The notes: generated by a model from the sequence alone, not told the origin. Shown: positions 23,401-34,871, counted from the first letter of the stretch. The stretch is DNA of 64,000 nucleotides from Thermochaetoides thermophila DSM 1495 (GCF_000221225.1 NW_006383034.1:2666001-2730000), one strand, 5' to 3'. Numbers and translations are program-made.

Positions 23401-24537
23401 TGCCGGCTAGACAGCTCAGGGCTCCGGGGTCCCACAACCCGCACTGATCGGTGGGCCAGGAGTCCATTCAGGGCTTGCCCAGGCTCGGACCAGGTGTGGG
23501 CTGTCTCTCCGCGTTCTCGACCTTTGGACTCCTTCAGGTCCTCGCCTACGTTGGCGTCTCGGTGACATTCACTTCCAATTCACATCGTTCCCTTTCACTC
23601 GTCTCATCTCTTGTTTGTCGTCCCCTAGCGCAAGAACTGGTCGATCTGCAACATCACGGCGACCCAACGATCACAGTGGCCTTGCAGACGCCTTCAACAT
23701 TCATACTGGCGCTCGCCGCCGCAGCTTTCGGATTTTACCCCACGCGGCTCGCGTTCTCGGTTGTTTTCGCCATTGCTTACTTATAGATTACATACACTGC
23801 TCTTTTCCTTACTGTCTCTTACAACTTTCTTACCATACACGACCATTCTTACAGAGTTCTTCCGTGCCTGTTTGGCTGCTGGCTCGGGGCTGCTGTGGGG
23901 TGTAGTGGCTCATCAATCCCCCGTGTCGCATCACAATCGCTGTGTTTGCTCTGGCCAAACACCCTTGTCCTGCCGCTTCGTCACCTGTACATGCCTACGA
24001 CAAACCGCTTAGACGCCGCTTGTCCCAAGATTCAGTGTCTTCGAGCCGCTCCTCATCCATATCCCGCCCATACGAACGAAGAAGTCCTTTCACGTGCCGC
24101 GCAGATTGTTTGTCGACCGCTTGAGCAAGTGTGTGACCCTCAATCAACCTCGAAGACGTGATTCTTTGACTACGACCGGAGCCTGTTCCCAGTCTTGACA
24201 ACCGCTCAGGTGTTTGATACCCGCGACCAGCAAGGTGGTGTGAACTGTCCTCAGAGCTTGACAAACTTCGATACTCGTGTAAGCTCCGTGCCTTGGCTAG
24301 CAGCTGCAGACGGACGAACAAGTCGCGACTCGCTCGGCCCGAGCTACAAAAAACGACCTTGCTGTTCTCGAGTCGACCTCATCGCCCCTACGCGACTCGA
24401 GTGCCCAACGTGGCAAGCTGATTCCTTGATCCTGTAATGATAACGCTGCTAACTATTGCGTGCTGCTGAGTCCGCGGCCAGGGCTCTTGCAGTTTCAACC
24501 TGCTTAGTCTCTAGTCGACGCTCAATAAGTTGTAACA
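20489..24537. other. Four-kilobase gap without a recognisable gene
   Basis: No protein family or RNA gene is visible over about 4 kb. Several frames of 60-170 codons are open, but they overlap on both strands and show no domain. From about 23450 to 24537 the sequence is rich in C/T runs and probably includes the promoter and a long leader of the next gene. The first half is AT-richer. Confidence 0.4.
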
Positions 24538-27500
24538 ATGGGGCCAAGCTTTCCATTCCCCGCGTCCATGATCCCAATCGTGCCGACGCGCAAGGGGTTA
24601 TTGATTATAGATCTGCAGAATGACTTCATCTCACCAGACGGCCCTCTTTACACCCAGCAACCAGAAGGCTGGGTTAACCGTGTGCTGGACCTGGTCAAGG
24701 CCTTCAGGGACACGCAGTCCGGCGATGTGATCTGGGTGAGATCCGAGTTCCGCAAAAACCGGCCGCTGGTTGATGGCGATCGGGTGATCCAGATCATTAC
24801 CTCACTAGAGGCTCTGCATGAGGCAGCGGAGACATCCCGCGGCAGGTCGCCTGTCTCTGTGGTGCACGATATTGCTATCACAGAGAAAGACAAGGAGGCT
24901 TTCTTGACACCCGAAGTTGAAATCCCTGAGGGGGAAGAGCCGAAGACTCCCGTCGTGGTGCCAGGAACCGAGGGTGCGCAGTTTGCGCCTGAAGTGCAAG
25001 CAACGATTGACCGCAGAGATATCATCTTCACCAAAACACACTACAGTGCCTTCGCCGAGGGGCCGTTACTGCAGACCCTCCGCCGTCGCTTCGTCACAAC
25101 CTTCTACGTCTGCGGAGCGCTCACCAACGTTAGCATTTATGCCACAGCATTGGATGCAGCGCAGCACGGCTTTCAGATGACCATTGTCGATGACTGCTGT
25201 GGCTATCGTGACGCAGGCCGTCATCGTGCTGCTGTGAATAAGCTGGTGCAAGTGACCGGGAGCGATGTGGTCACATATGCTGAATTGATCGAGCAGTTTC
25301 GGCCGCCGGCACCACCAACGCTCTCGTCTGGTCTGTCGCCGTCCATTTCAAACATCGAGATTGGCAGCAGCAGTGCAGCATTGAGTGGTGTGCCTGCCGA
25401 TGCCATTCCCAAGGTCTCCAGCTCGGAAGCGGAGTCGTCGGAGCTGCGCCCTAAGGGCCAGCTGCCTCCGCCCAAGCTTAGACCCGGAGAGCTCGAGCCC
25501 CAAGCTGCTTCGCCACCACACGCACCCGAAGAGGACCGGGACGAGCGCAAGCAATCGGATGATCAGCCCTGGCCGCAACCTGCGTCCCGCTCCCCGCAGC
25601 CAAACCTATTGGAAGACAGAGTGGCATTGCGCCCTCTTGATGACCAGGGTGCCGTCATCAAGGACACTAGCTCTGCGAGACCTGCCGATGCGAACCGCGT
25701 AACGTGCGATGATGAGTCAACGTCACCACGCGACAGCCCGCGGCAGAAGCTTGCAGAAAGTGCGAGAAGTACAGAGAATCATCTCCAGAATGGTGATGCA
25801 ACGGCGAGGAGGCATCCAGAGTCAGAGAGCCCAAAAGGTCCGACCCAAGCCCCGGGGGCTGCGAACACTAAAACTGAGAAGCCCAGGGTAAGACTCCAGC
25901 AGCGCGGCGAGAAGACACGTATCGTCATCTGCCAGAAGTTCGACGTCGACGACGATAAAAAGACCTCGTCTACCCCGTCCGCATCGAAGCCAGACACAGA
26001 CGCATCCACGACCGTCCACGCGGACCGCATCGACCAAGAAAGCAGCTCGAAGAGCCTCGACCCCAGCAGCATCGAATCAGTGACCCGGGCTACCGCCGAG
26101 CTGAAGTTGAGCGACTTGACCACCCTTCCTCCTGAGATCACATCTACTCCTTCGTCCAAGACTACACCGACTCACTCGCAACAACCTTCACCCACCATGG
26201 CTGACCAACCGACCGTCACCTCCTCTGAGCCCCTCTGCGAGGGCGACACGACCATCTTCTACAACGTCCTGCCTTCCGAACTTGCCGACATTGCCTTCGG
26301 TAAATTGCTGGAAGAGGTCAGCTGGGCCGGCATGTCACACATGGGCGGCGAGGTCCCACGCCGTGTGGCCGTCCAGGGAGAGGTCGCTCCCGATGGCAGC
26401 ATGCCAGTGTACCGTCATCCGAACGACGAGTCTCCCCCATTGCTTCCCTTCACGCCAACCGTTCGCAAGATTAAGGAGGTTGCCGAGAAGATCGTCGGCC
26501 ACCCATTGAACCACGTCTTGATCCAGCACTATCGTAACGGCAACGACTACATCAGCGAGCATAGTGACAAGACGTTGGATATCGTCCAGGGCACATATGT
26601 CACGAATGTGAGCCTGGGAGCGCAGAGAACCATGGTCTTCAGAACGAAGCGGCCCCTCAAGGACAAGGACAAAGACGGTAAGCCTGACGACGACCATGAC
26701 AACAACAGCAACGACGAAAAGAAGGCCCCTGCCGGTTCCAAACGCCAGATCCAGCGCGCCCCGCTGCCCCATAACTCTCTCATGCGCATGGGCCTCAAAA
26801 CCAACGAGCGCTGGCTGCACGCCATCCGACAAGACAAGCGTGCCGACCGCGACAAGTCCCCCGCCGAACTGGCCTACAGTGGCGCCCGCATCAGCCTGAC
26901 CTTCCGCCACATCGGCACGTACATCGACGCCAGCCAGACACTGATTTGGGGCCAGGGCGCGACGGGTAAGACGCGTGAGGAGGCCAAGCCTGTTAAGAAC
27001 GGGTTGACGGACGAGGCGGTGGCCATGTTGAAGGTTTTTGGGACGGAGAATCATTCTAGTGAGTTTGATTGGCAGGAATGGTATGGAAAGGGGTTTGATG
27101 TGTTGCATATGGGTGTGCCAAAGAGGTTTTGTGTGGGGGCTAAAGATGGGGCAGTTGGCAACGCTAGTGTTCTGTTGGCTTTGGGGGAGCTAGGGGTTTC
27201 GTGTGCCAAGGGGAGTGTGGAGGGCGTGTGTAGGTTCGAGGAGAATGATGTTAGTAGGGCGGTTGTGGAGGGGGTCGGGACGGTGTTGAGATATTTGGAT
27301 GCGGTGTATGGGAAGGGTAGGAGATATGATCAGCTCTTGCCGGGGGAGGTTGCCAAGCGTTTTACTCTGCTGGCTAAGGCAGAGGGTTTGGCTGTCAGGT
27401 GGAAGGAGGTTGGCTCCATGTTGGGGAAGGGAGGCGTTAGCAAGGACGTAGTGAGGGCTTTGATGAAGAAGGAGCTGGAGGAGTGGGAGGGCGTCGCGGG

Positions 27501-27723
27501 CGAGGCGGTTTCTTCTGAGTTTGGTGAAGGGTTATACATTTGTGGCGGCGTGCAGGCCTCGCCGGCGGACTTTGGGCTGTGGCCTGTGCTGCATGACATG
27601 GTGCGCGCTTGTGGGGGCGACGAGGGGCTGTTGGGTGGGGAGAGCGGTTTCTTGAGAAAGTATTATGTTGCGTTCCGTGGGCGTGGATCAGCGGCAAAGG
27701 CGCTGGAGTTGTGGAAGGAGTGA
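24538..27723 (+). CDS. Isochorismatase-AlkB fusion with a GST-like C-terminus (1061 aa)
   Basis: This is one uninterrupted exon. Residues about 18-255 form an isochorismatase-type cysteine hydrolase: D25 in LLIIDLQNDF, K166 in FTKTHYSAF and C192 in YVCGALTNVSIYATA make the D-K-C triad. About 255-550 are low complexity and probably disordered. About 560-800 form an AlkB-type 2-oxoglutarate/Fe(II) dioxygenase: metal ligands H675 and D677 (EHSD) and H761, with R784 and R790 near the end for 2OG and fold contacts. A Lys/Asp-rich insert (about 705-740) splits it. The last 190 residues resemble a GST: an all-helical end with SPADFGLWPVLHDM. AlkB enzymes remove alkyl groups from nucleic acids; isochorismatase relatives hydrolyse amides such as nicotinamide. 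The combined substrate is unknown. M554 has a strong CACCATGG context and might start an AlkB-only form. Confidence 0.85.
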   Translation: MGPSFPFPASMIPIVPTRKGLLIIDLQNDFISPDGPLYTQQPEGWVNRVLDLVKAFRDTQSGDVIWVRSEFRKNRPLVDGDRVIQIITSLEALHEAAETSRGRSPVSVVHDIAITEKDKEAFLTPEVEIPEGEEPKTPVVVPGTEGAQFAPEVQATIDRRDIIFTKTHYSAFAEGPLLQTLRRRFVTTFYVCGALTNVSIYATALDAAQHGFQMTIVDDCCGYRDAGRHRAAVNKLVQVTGSDVVTYAELIEQFRPPAPPTLSSGLSPSISNIEIGSSSAALSGVPADAIPKVSSSEAESSELRPKGQLPPPKLRPGELEPQAASPPHAPEEDRDERKQSDDQPWPQPASRSPQPNLLEDRVALRPLDDQGAVIKDTSSARPADANRVTCDDESTSPRDSPRQKLAESARSTENHLQNGDATARRHPESESPKGPTQAPGAANTKTEKPRVRLQQRGEKTRIVICQKFDVDDDKKTSSTPSASKPDTDASTTVHADRIDQESSSKSLDPSSIESVTRATAELKLSDLTTLPPEITSTPSSKTTPTHSQQPSPTMADQPTVTSSEPLCEGDTTIFYNVLPSELADIAFGKLLEEVSWAGMSHMGGEVPRRVAVQGEVAPDGSMPVYRHPNDESPPLLPFTPTVRKIKEVAEKIVGHPLNHVLIQHYRNGNDYISEHSDKTLDIVQGTYVTNVSLGAQRTMVFRTKRPLKDKDKDGKPDDDHDNNSNDEKKAPAGSKRQIQRAPLPHNSLMRMGLKTNERWLHAIRQDKRADRDKSPAELAYSGARISLTFRHIGTYIDASQTLIWGQGATGKTREEAKPVKNGLTDEAVAMLKVFGTENHSSEFDWQEWYGKGFDVLHMGVPKRFCVGAKDGAVGNASVLLALGELGVSCAKGSVEGVCRFEENDVSRAVVEGVGTVLRYLDAVYGKGRRYDQLLPGEVAKRFTLLAKAEGLAVRWKEVGSMLGKGGVSKDVVRALMKKELEEWEGVAGEAVSSEFGEGLYICGGVQASPADFGLWPVLHDMVRACGGDEGLLGGESGFLRKYYVAFRGRGSAAKALELWKE

Positions 27724-28858
27724 TGAGTTGAGCGGCATTTTGTATTTGAATTTTGGTTTGTGGTTTGTGTTTGATTTAATTTTCACAGTTGGATATGTTC
27801 TTCATGCTGTCCGTTTGGTTGGTCTTTTGGCTAGGAATGGGATTACTGGATGGAATATGGGTTGGGAATTTGGGACAAACACCAACCAATGGGTGGTGGA
27901 TTGTGTGAGCTGGGATTCTCAAAATTGTTGGGATATTAAGAGGAATTGGATTTTGTTTATACTGCGATGGGTTGGGATCCAGTCACTTGGTTTGTTTTGA
28001 GTGTCGGATTTGTATATACCCGTTGATGACATGCGGCACAGAGTGCAGCGTGTATAATCTGTGTCTGGTTAAAAAAGCGAATATACTGCTTAAGTACAGG
28101 AGCTTGTTTTTTTTTTTTTTTTGTTCATGACCTCTCGTAATTGAAAGTTGGCTTTTCTCAACTGACCAAAACTTGAGCAAGAGTTTATGATCAGGGTTTT
28201 TTTTTCTTAGAGCGACCATACATGCTAAAACATTTTGAAGACATTAGTTAATTTTCCATTTTTGACTTACACCTGGTGACTCAAGCCTTGATTAGGTAGT
28301 ACCGTACTTTCTCTGTCAAGGTTGTAGTTTAAGGGCTTTAAAGAAGCTGAACAGTTCTGAACTCGATATCCCAAAGTTCAGGGTCAAAGAGTTGAACAGC
28401 TCCAAATATAAGAACCATCACACTTTGCAACAACGCTACAAATTCTAAAATGGAGAATATGTCAATCAGTTTAATGCGAACCTGTGTTCTTTAACTGCTC
28501 TTCTTTCCCATATCTTTTGAAGTCCTACTCGTTATGTCCATTGACCTGTACACCCTTATCGATGCTGCCGCTCCTAAACCCCGATAATGCGATCCACCAC
28601 CCAACCGGTCGATCGGCTTACGCAAGCCACAAGCAACGAAATTTGCCGGAATCCATCCGCAAATCACGTGTTCCTCTGGCAGCTAAGCTCCGATGGATCA
28701 GCCCATGCTGGAGCTCCAATTAGTAGCAAAGTGAAGCGCAGTCAAACCACTCATCGGCGGATTCCAAAGCTCCCCTCCACCGCAGCTACACCCAAGCAAC
28801 CCGTTCGTGAGAAAAGCCTACGCGAAGCAGTCCTCGACAGGAAACACAAATCGACAGA
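27724..28858. other. Intergenic DNA with a T16 tract
   Basis: This is the 3' flank of the fusion gene and the promoter of Cox9. It has an AT-rich core and a run of sixteen T (28107-28122). No gene is seen. Confidence 0.5.
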
Positions 28859-29439
28859 ATGGCTATCGCTCCCATCACTGGTGTATGTGTTCGCCCTGGT
28901 GTTTTGGAAGAGGGGGAGGAGGGAAAGAAGGACGTGGGGTGCATGACGAAATCAGATCCGGTTTGCCGAGAAGAAAACTAAGGAAGAGGAGGATTTGGCG
29001 TTGGGGGAAGAAGCATGGGCATGAGGATTGAGACAAGTGCTGATGCGTTGGTGAATCGATACAGATGCTCCGCCGGGCCCTCATCACGGACCTGAGCGTC
29101 GCACTTGGTAAGTATTTGACTCCAAAGCTCTTTGCCGGAGTTGTGGGAGACTGACTGAGGCAACAGGTCTTGGCTTCACCATGGCCTCCGCTTTCTGGTA
29201 TGCTCGATCTTTCTCTACCCCATTCCCTACATCCCTTGTATACCGAATAGGCCTACGTTGCCGAACCAACCCCAACCAACCTACCCGACGACCGGACACG
29301 CGTGCGGAAGACAGAGAATTGGACCTGACCGATGTGTGTGTACAGGTACGGCTTCCATGTGCCGCGAACCAAGGCGCGCGATGAGTACTACCGCAAGCTC
29401 GAGGCGGAGCGCGCTGCGCGGGCGGCCGCCTATCAATGA
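28859..29439 (+). CDS. cox9: Cytochrome c oxidase subunit Cox9 (subunit VIIa, 63 aa)
   Basis: Four small exons: 28859-28882, 29065-29107, 29167-29197 and 29346-29439. Each junction keeps frame (donors GTATGT, GTAAGT, GTATGC; acceptors ACAG, ACAG, ACAG). The protein reads MAIAPITGMLRRALIT, then one TM helix (LSVALGLGFTMASAFW), WYGFHVPRTKARDEYY and a charged end. The PITG...RR start, the single helix, and the W-x-GFH-x(5-6)-R-x-x-YY pattern match fungal Cox9, which is 55-65 residues. It is a structural subunit of complex IV in the inner mitochondrial membrane. Exon 1 encodes only eight residues and was found by family match plus a perfect donor. It converges with Som1, 276 bases away. Confidence 0.9.
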
Positions 29440-29715
29440 ACGACCCGACCCGACAGCTCGATTGATTAATTGATTGAGAGGGTTTACTGGCTCGGAATGA
29501 GTTATTCTAAACTTGACTGGGGTGCATAGCTAGGGGGTGTAGAATAGGGATTGTGGTAGACGAATTGAGTCGTCGCTGACAGATCTTAGACTGGGTTGAG
29601 TGCGCGTGAATTGAGTGATACAAACATTGCTGCTGCCCAGGAAGAATGGCTGTGTATTGCTTTACTCTGTCTACTTGCTCCTCGCAGCTGTTGTTACTGC
29701 TACTGTTTCTTCCTC

Positions 29716-30111
29716 CTACTGTATCGCTTTACCCTCCCTTGCAGAACTGGCTCCCACTCCCGCAATACCCTCCCACGCCGTCGTTTCCACCGTAAAGCTG
29801 CCTTTTTTATCTTGACACCTTTAACTTCAATCAGACTCCAGCCCCCTCCAAACTATCCAATTCTTCTTCGAAATAGCGGGAAAGAGGACTCACCTCCGCA
29901 ACCACCTCCGCACAGGCCAACACGTCACGGGGCTCTCGGGAACATCGGGCCGCGGCACCACGCATTCGTACTGCAGCAGCGTGAAAAGCTCACAATCGCG
30001 TGCCAGGTCGATTTGTGCGCCCGACTCGGTCTTGCGCGCTTTGCCTTCTACGTTGACTTGCACGCGGAGGGGCAGTTGCCGGGAAGGGAAGGCTTCGCAG
30101 GGGGGTGCCAT
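29716..30111 (-). CDS. som1: Som1, mitochondrial inner-membrane peptidase (IMP) factor (106 aa)
   Basis: Two minus-strand exons: 30111-29894 and 29818-29716. The donor is GTGAGT and the acceptor TTAAAG. This acceptor (rather than the CAG 23 bases further on) yields RRWLRRCQDKKGSFTVETTAW, which is the family signature. The N-terminus MAPPCEAFPSRQLPLRV and the core IDLARDCELFTLLQYECV with later CWPV are typical of the Som1 family. Som1 supports the Imp1/Imp2 peptidase complex that matures proteins such as Cox2 on the intermembrane-space side. Its start codon is only 57 bases from that of the divergent Rad51-like gene. It lies next to cox9, so two genes for complex IV assembly or structure are adjacent (observation; functional coupling is inferred). 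Confidence 0.88.
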
Positions 30112-30168
30112 TTCGCTGTCTAGAGTGGGTTGAGTTGGAGGAGGGTAAGGTGAAGAGTGGCGAACTTG

Positions 30169-31282
30169 ATGGCTGCGTCTGCGAAGAGCTTGGGGGCGAG
30201 GGTTTTGGGGGAGGTGGAAGTTGTTAATTTGGAGGAGGTATGTCACTTTGAGGGAGTTTTCTTGAACTCTGCTTCGCTAAAGTCAAAGACTCTTTTGTGA
30301 GGTGTTTTCTTCTCAGAAGTTGAAAGGTTGAAGGACATCATCACCATACATACTGACACACATCCAGGTTCTCATCTACTTCCAAGCAGCCTTCACAACC
30401 CCCACTACCACTACCTCCCACAGCAACCCCAACAACCCTAACCTCGACCCAGTACCCGGCATCAATCCTCCAAACCCTCGACAACCCCTCCGCATTCCTT
30501 CTTTCCCAGACCCGTTCTCCCCCTTGGCAGAACTCCTAACGCAGCACTCCCGCGCAACCCAGTCCCCTCCCCGGCTGGCAGTTTCTGGTCGCTATAAGGA
30601 ACTGGTGTACCCTTTGATTGCGACACTCATTATGGAGCCAAATTGCATGGCTGTGGCGGTGGTGGATTTGGATGGGACGTTTGATGTTCTCCGATTACTA
30701 GCAACTAAACCTTTGTCGCAAGGATGGGCGGGGGAAGGGTCTGCAGGAGAGTCTTCGGGGGCCGGGGATGGGAATTGGGCTTGCCATGATAGCGAGACCG
30801 AACGAGCCAAAGTGAGGATAACAAAGGAGGATTTAAGTCACGTCCACATCCTCCGCCCTCCTCTCACCAAATCCCAGTCACACTTCTCCTTGACTGAATG
30901 CCTCATAAGCATAGAAAACTACATGCTCTACTCCCCTCATCACAAATCCCACTGCCGACAATGGTGGGGGACCATCATTCTCGGAGACCTTCCAAGCACC
31001 TCTTCCTCGATGTCGACCCTGTCAATGAGTTCCCAAGCGACCGCAACAGTCACGGCAGGCAGGAGAGGTTGGTTACGTGTCGACAGGGCTGACGCCAATG
31101 TGCTGAGTTTCGGGGGTATGAGTGTTGAGGAAGCGATGGAGAAGAGGGAAATCAGGCAGGGGGAGGTTGAGAGGGCTGCGTGGGTAGTGAGTTCGGCATG
31201 GGGAAGGTTTACCTTTGGGGGAGGGGTTGATGATGAGTTTGTGAATTATCTTTGTGTGAACGGCATCACATTCTGCTTGTGA
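30169..31282 (+). CDS. Divergent Rad51/XRCC2-like protein (327 aa)
   Basis: Two exons, 30169-30237 and 30368-31282. The intron has a GTATGT donor and a CATCCAG acceptor, and the joint is in frame (NLEE|VLIY). The N-terminus MAASAKSLGARVLGEVEVV resembles fungal Rad51-like (XRCC2-type) proteins. Later parts also fit: VAVVDLDGTFDVLRLLA, HVHILRPP, a helix ending YMLYSPHHKS, WWGTIILGD (Walker-B-like strand), GRRGWLRVDR and a final SVEEAMEKREIRQ helix. The Walker A loop expected before RYKELVYPLIATLI is absent: PPRLAVSG runs straight into it. The family assignment is from memory of consensus features, so moderate. If right, it is a RecA-fold paralogue unlikely to bind ATP normally. Confidence 0.55.
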
Positions 31283-31668
31283 GGTTGGAATTTGGAGCAT
31301 ATAGCTAGATAAGGAGATGGAAGAAGGACCAGTTGGTCTGCTCTTTGACTAACAAAGACAGGAGAAGAATGATTGAGGTAGATAATTACACTGATGAAAG
31401 CTATAACAAGCATTAGGGAGACAGGGAAGCTGATATAGGGCATCATATTTTTCCTGATATGTTCTGCTAAGATGACTAAACACAGCTTGCCTTTTGCGAA
31501 GCACATATCTAAACCCTGAGTACTCCCATGATGGCCCAACCTGGCTGATGTTCTAGAATAGGACCGTTAAGACAGCCATAACAGCATAATGAACACACCT
31601 GGATGTTTAATTTCATCGTATAAGTGCTTACCCTTTATGACCCCTTACCCTACAACCCTGGCACGCAC
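31283..31668. other. Convergent 3' flanks
   Basis: This AT-rich 386-base gap separates the Rad51-like gene (plus) from the GH125 gene (minus). No gene is seen. Confidence 0.5.
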
Positions 31669-33323
31669 CTATTGGTAACTCTCCTTCAGCAAATTCGGCT
31701 TCCTCCACTTTAGATCAAGAATCATCTCTCCAAATAGTCCATTCGCCCACGAGAACCTGTCAATGTCAGTCTTGCTCAACACACGGCCGCACTCGAACGA
31801 GTCAGAAGGACTCACCGTTGCCTAGTCCACTGTCCCCCATCCTGTGTATTCACACTCTCATGGACCAGCCCCAACCCGCTCGTACTTCCCACAAGTGCTT
31901 TCAACTCCCCCCGAATTTCATCATCCATCTCTGCAGTCAAAACCCTCACAATACTCGCCATAGGCCACGCCCATCCTGGTCCAACATGTGGCCCTCCCAC
32001 AGCACTCAGCGCTGGTCCACGCATCAAATACCCATTCCCCTCAGGTGAAAGGACCCTCGCCCTGGTGCGAAGATAAACCTCATCTGTGGATGAAGAATAT
32101 CCCAACAAGGGGATCGACAACAACGAAGGGACATTGGCGTCATCCATGTGCAGCGCCGATCCAAACCCGTCAACCTCATAGGCATATACCCTCTCTATGT
32201 CCCCTGACTCCGTCAAAATGGGTACAATACCGAATTTCTTGACCGCCTCATCAATCTCCCCCTGCAAAGCCCTCATCTTGTCGGCAAGGCTCTTGTCTCC
32301 AACAGCATCGGCGATTGTAGCTGCCCTTGCTAAACCTGTAACAATCATCATATTTCCGGGAATATTGTACGGCAATGCGGCGGCGTCATCGCTCGGCCGG
32401 AAGGCTGTCCTCACCATGCCCGTGCGCCGGGCAGGGTGTCCTCGCCCATCGTTGTCCGTTGTCTCGGTCGCGCGAGTGGTTTGCCGCTGGAAGGTATATC
32501 CTGCCGGCAAGACAGTCCCGTTCTGGGGGTCGTAGGTTGGGGATTGCATCGTCCTGAGGGTTGAGAGAATCGTTCTGATAGCAGGCAACCAGTTCTTGGC
32601 CGAGGAGAAGAAAGCCGTGTGGTGCGTTGCATCATGATAATCCGCCGAAAGATGGAGAAACGCCGCCAGCGAGTCAATCTCAAACTTGCACTCAAACACC
32701 GTCTCCCCATTCGGCGGGGGTGCAACCGCATCCGCCATAGCAAACTCATTCACGCCCCTCGGAATCCCCGCCTCAGCCGGCGGCTGAAAGGCATTACAAA
32801 ACGGTGATGACAAGATGTACCTCGCCTGCAGGTTAATTACCCCCCTAAACAGCGCCGCCAGACTCGCAGTATCCCCCTCTGCCTTGCCAACCTTGTACCC
32901 AACGCTCGGCTCCTCTCCCTCATGATCCGGCTCCAAAACCCTTAAATAAGCCCTCACCTGCGCCGCACTATCCCTCAACCACATGGCATTGATATCCCCT
33001 GTCACAATGAACGCCAGTTCCTCGTCATCCTCGGCGCCCCGGCCAAACCAACGGACGGCTGTGTCAAGGGTGTTGGGCCAGGCATTTTCGAACAGCTGGG
33101 CTAGGTCTGGGTCGGCGATCTCGGATTTGAGTTGGACAATGTGTGACTCGACTGCGGAGGAATTGAAGGTGCGGCAGTGGGGGGGTGGGCGTTGGAAGGG
33201 GAGCGAGTGAATGCCCGAGGTGAAGGGGGGGTGGCGGGTCTTGGAGTAGTCGGCGTAGTTGGGGCATAAGGGGAGTTGAGCTGAGATGATGGGGGTGAAA
33301 AGGAGGAGAACTGGCAGCTTCAT
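31669..33323 (-). CDS. Secreted GH125 exo-alpha-1,6-mannosidase (531 aa)
   Basis: Two minus-strand exons: 33323-31816 and 31756-31669; the small 3' exon adds FSWANGLFGEMILDLKW. A signal peptide MKLPVLLLFTPIISAQ begins the protein, followed by CPNYADYSKTRHPPFTSG. The GH125 (DUF1237) hallmarks include TGDINAMWLRDSAAQVRAYL, FALPYNIPGN-like ALPYNIPGNMM, YAYEVDGFG, MDDANVPSLLSIPLLGY, RGPALSAVGGPHVG and HESVN. The length is normal for the family (about 480-540). GH125 enzymes remove alpha-1,6-linked mannose from N-glycans and fungal mannans. The signal peptide points to the secretory path or outside the cell. Nothing looks truncated. Confidence 0.94.
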
Positions 33324-34871
33324 TTTGGCTGTTGACGTCGACTGGCTGAGGGTTTGTGATTATGTGACCGAGTCCAGTCGAGGTTAGGCTGAAGCCAGGT
33401 CCACTGTCCTCAGGGACTGGTCAAATGATTGATCAAGAAGTAGATCCCATTCCAGCGTACTTCCCATGTCTTATATCTATAACCTTCCCAATTCTATCAG
33501 AGCCCGTGCAGTTTCCTGTTCCACTCAATAAGCTGGCAAACACACACAAGGCAATTGGGATCAGCAGTAACACAAACAAGGCTGGGGACAGGACTGACGT
33601 GACCCATGAGCAAGGGTCAAGGATTTTGCAAGTTTGTACCATACTGTCATGCATCAGTACTCATACCCGAGCAGCAAGCACAGCGGATCGCAAGTTCTTA
33701 TTTGGAGTAAAAGAAGGTTAATAATTCTTGCCGGACCGTTGCTGGGGAAGGAGTGTTTGGAGAGTTTACGCAGGAGGAGATGTACCAATACGATGACTTC
33801 TAATATTTACCTTTTTAATTCCGAATCGGGTTATTTGCCTTTGCCTGGAGCCCCGAAATCAAGGCAGACCTTAATGGCAAACTCCAGTTACGTGCCTCTG
33901 CTGAGTAGGTGCTTTCCTCTACAAAGATTTCTTCGTAAGTACAGACTCTCCACAAAATCCCAAATTCCATATACCAAGCTGTCAGACTAACTCAAGCCGA
34001 CAACCTCCCTAATGGTAAACTGGAATGCTAACGCATAAATCCCCAAGTAAGCAAGCAAGCCAATCACTATCTGTAACTAGTCCCCAATCCCAGCCAACAA
34101 CCCGCATATCGAACATGCCGATCCGTGGCGTTGTTGCACAAGACTCAGCCAGGAGATCTTTGAACTTATGAAACGAATCTCCCCGACGACAATGGATATC
34201 GGCATCTCAAAATCAACGAAATAACTTAGGACACGGCGCTTGTACAGACGTTTTATAGAGCAGATCTAATACAGCATCTCGTGACCTAGAGTCATCATAG
34301 AGTGCATCTGGGCGTTAAGCCCATGTATCTGGGCTTTGCATCCCCAAGGTGAGACTCAATTCAAACCCTTTGATTGGCTAGAATCCCAGCTCTCTACATG
34401 ATCCTCTTGCACTGCTCTAACGGCAGGTCACAGCTGTTTAGGAATTAGGGGCTCCGAGTCTCTCATCCCGCTTCGAGTGGCATGAAAGGTGGGATGACGT
34501 TCTATATTCACAGCACCGATCAATGTCCGTAGGCATGCAAGATGTCAACAACTCACCTCCAAGTCGAGTCCCCTGACAAGGTCCAAGATAGCTCACCTCA
34601 ACCAAATCACTTACACAACACGTATGTCAAAAAGTATCCATTCACCACTACACTGCCCGGTCACACAGCGCAACACCAGACGTCCTCTCCATTGCACAAG
34701 AACGAAGCCCCACCACAGCCGCCGCCGCAACTTGACCTTGCCTTGCCTTGTATGACTGGACCCATCGATTCGATCGCATCACCGCCCGTACCTAGCTGGA
34801 CCTAGTACCGTGCACCTTCTACACATGCTTTGCTTGCATCCATGGTCGAAACAAACCTTGCCAATTATACC

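Noticed and set aside
29796..29818. Downstream Som1 acceptor (GGCAG)
   Set aside because: It would drop the RCQDKKG part of the family signature, so the TTAAAG acceptor was preferred.
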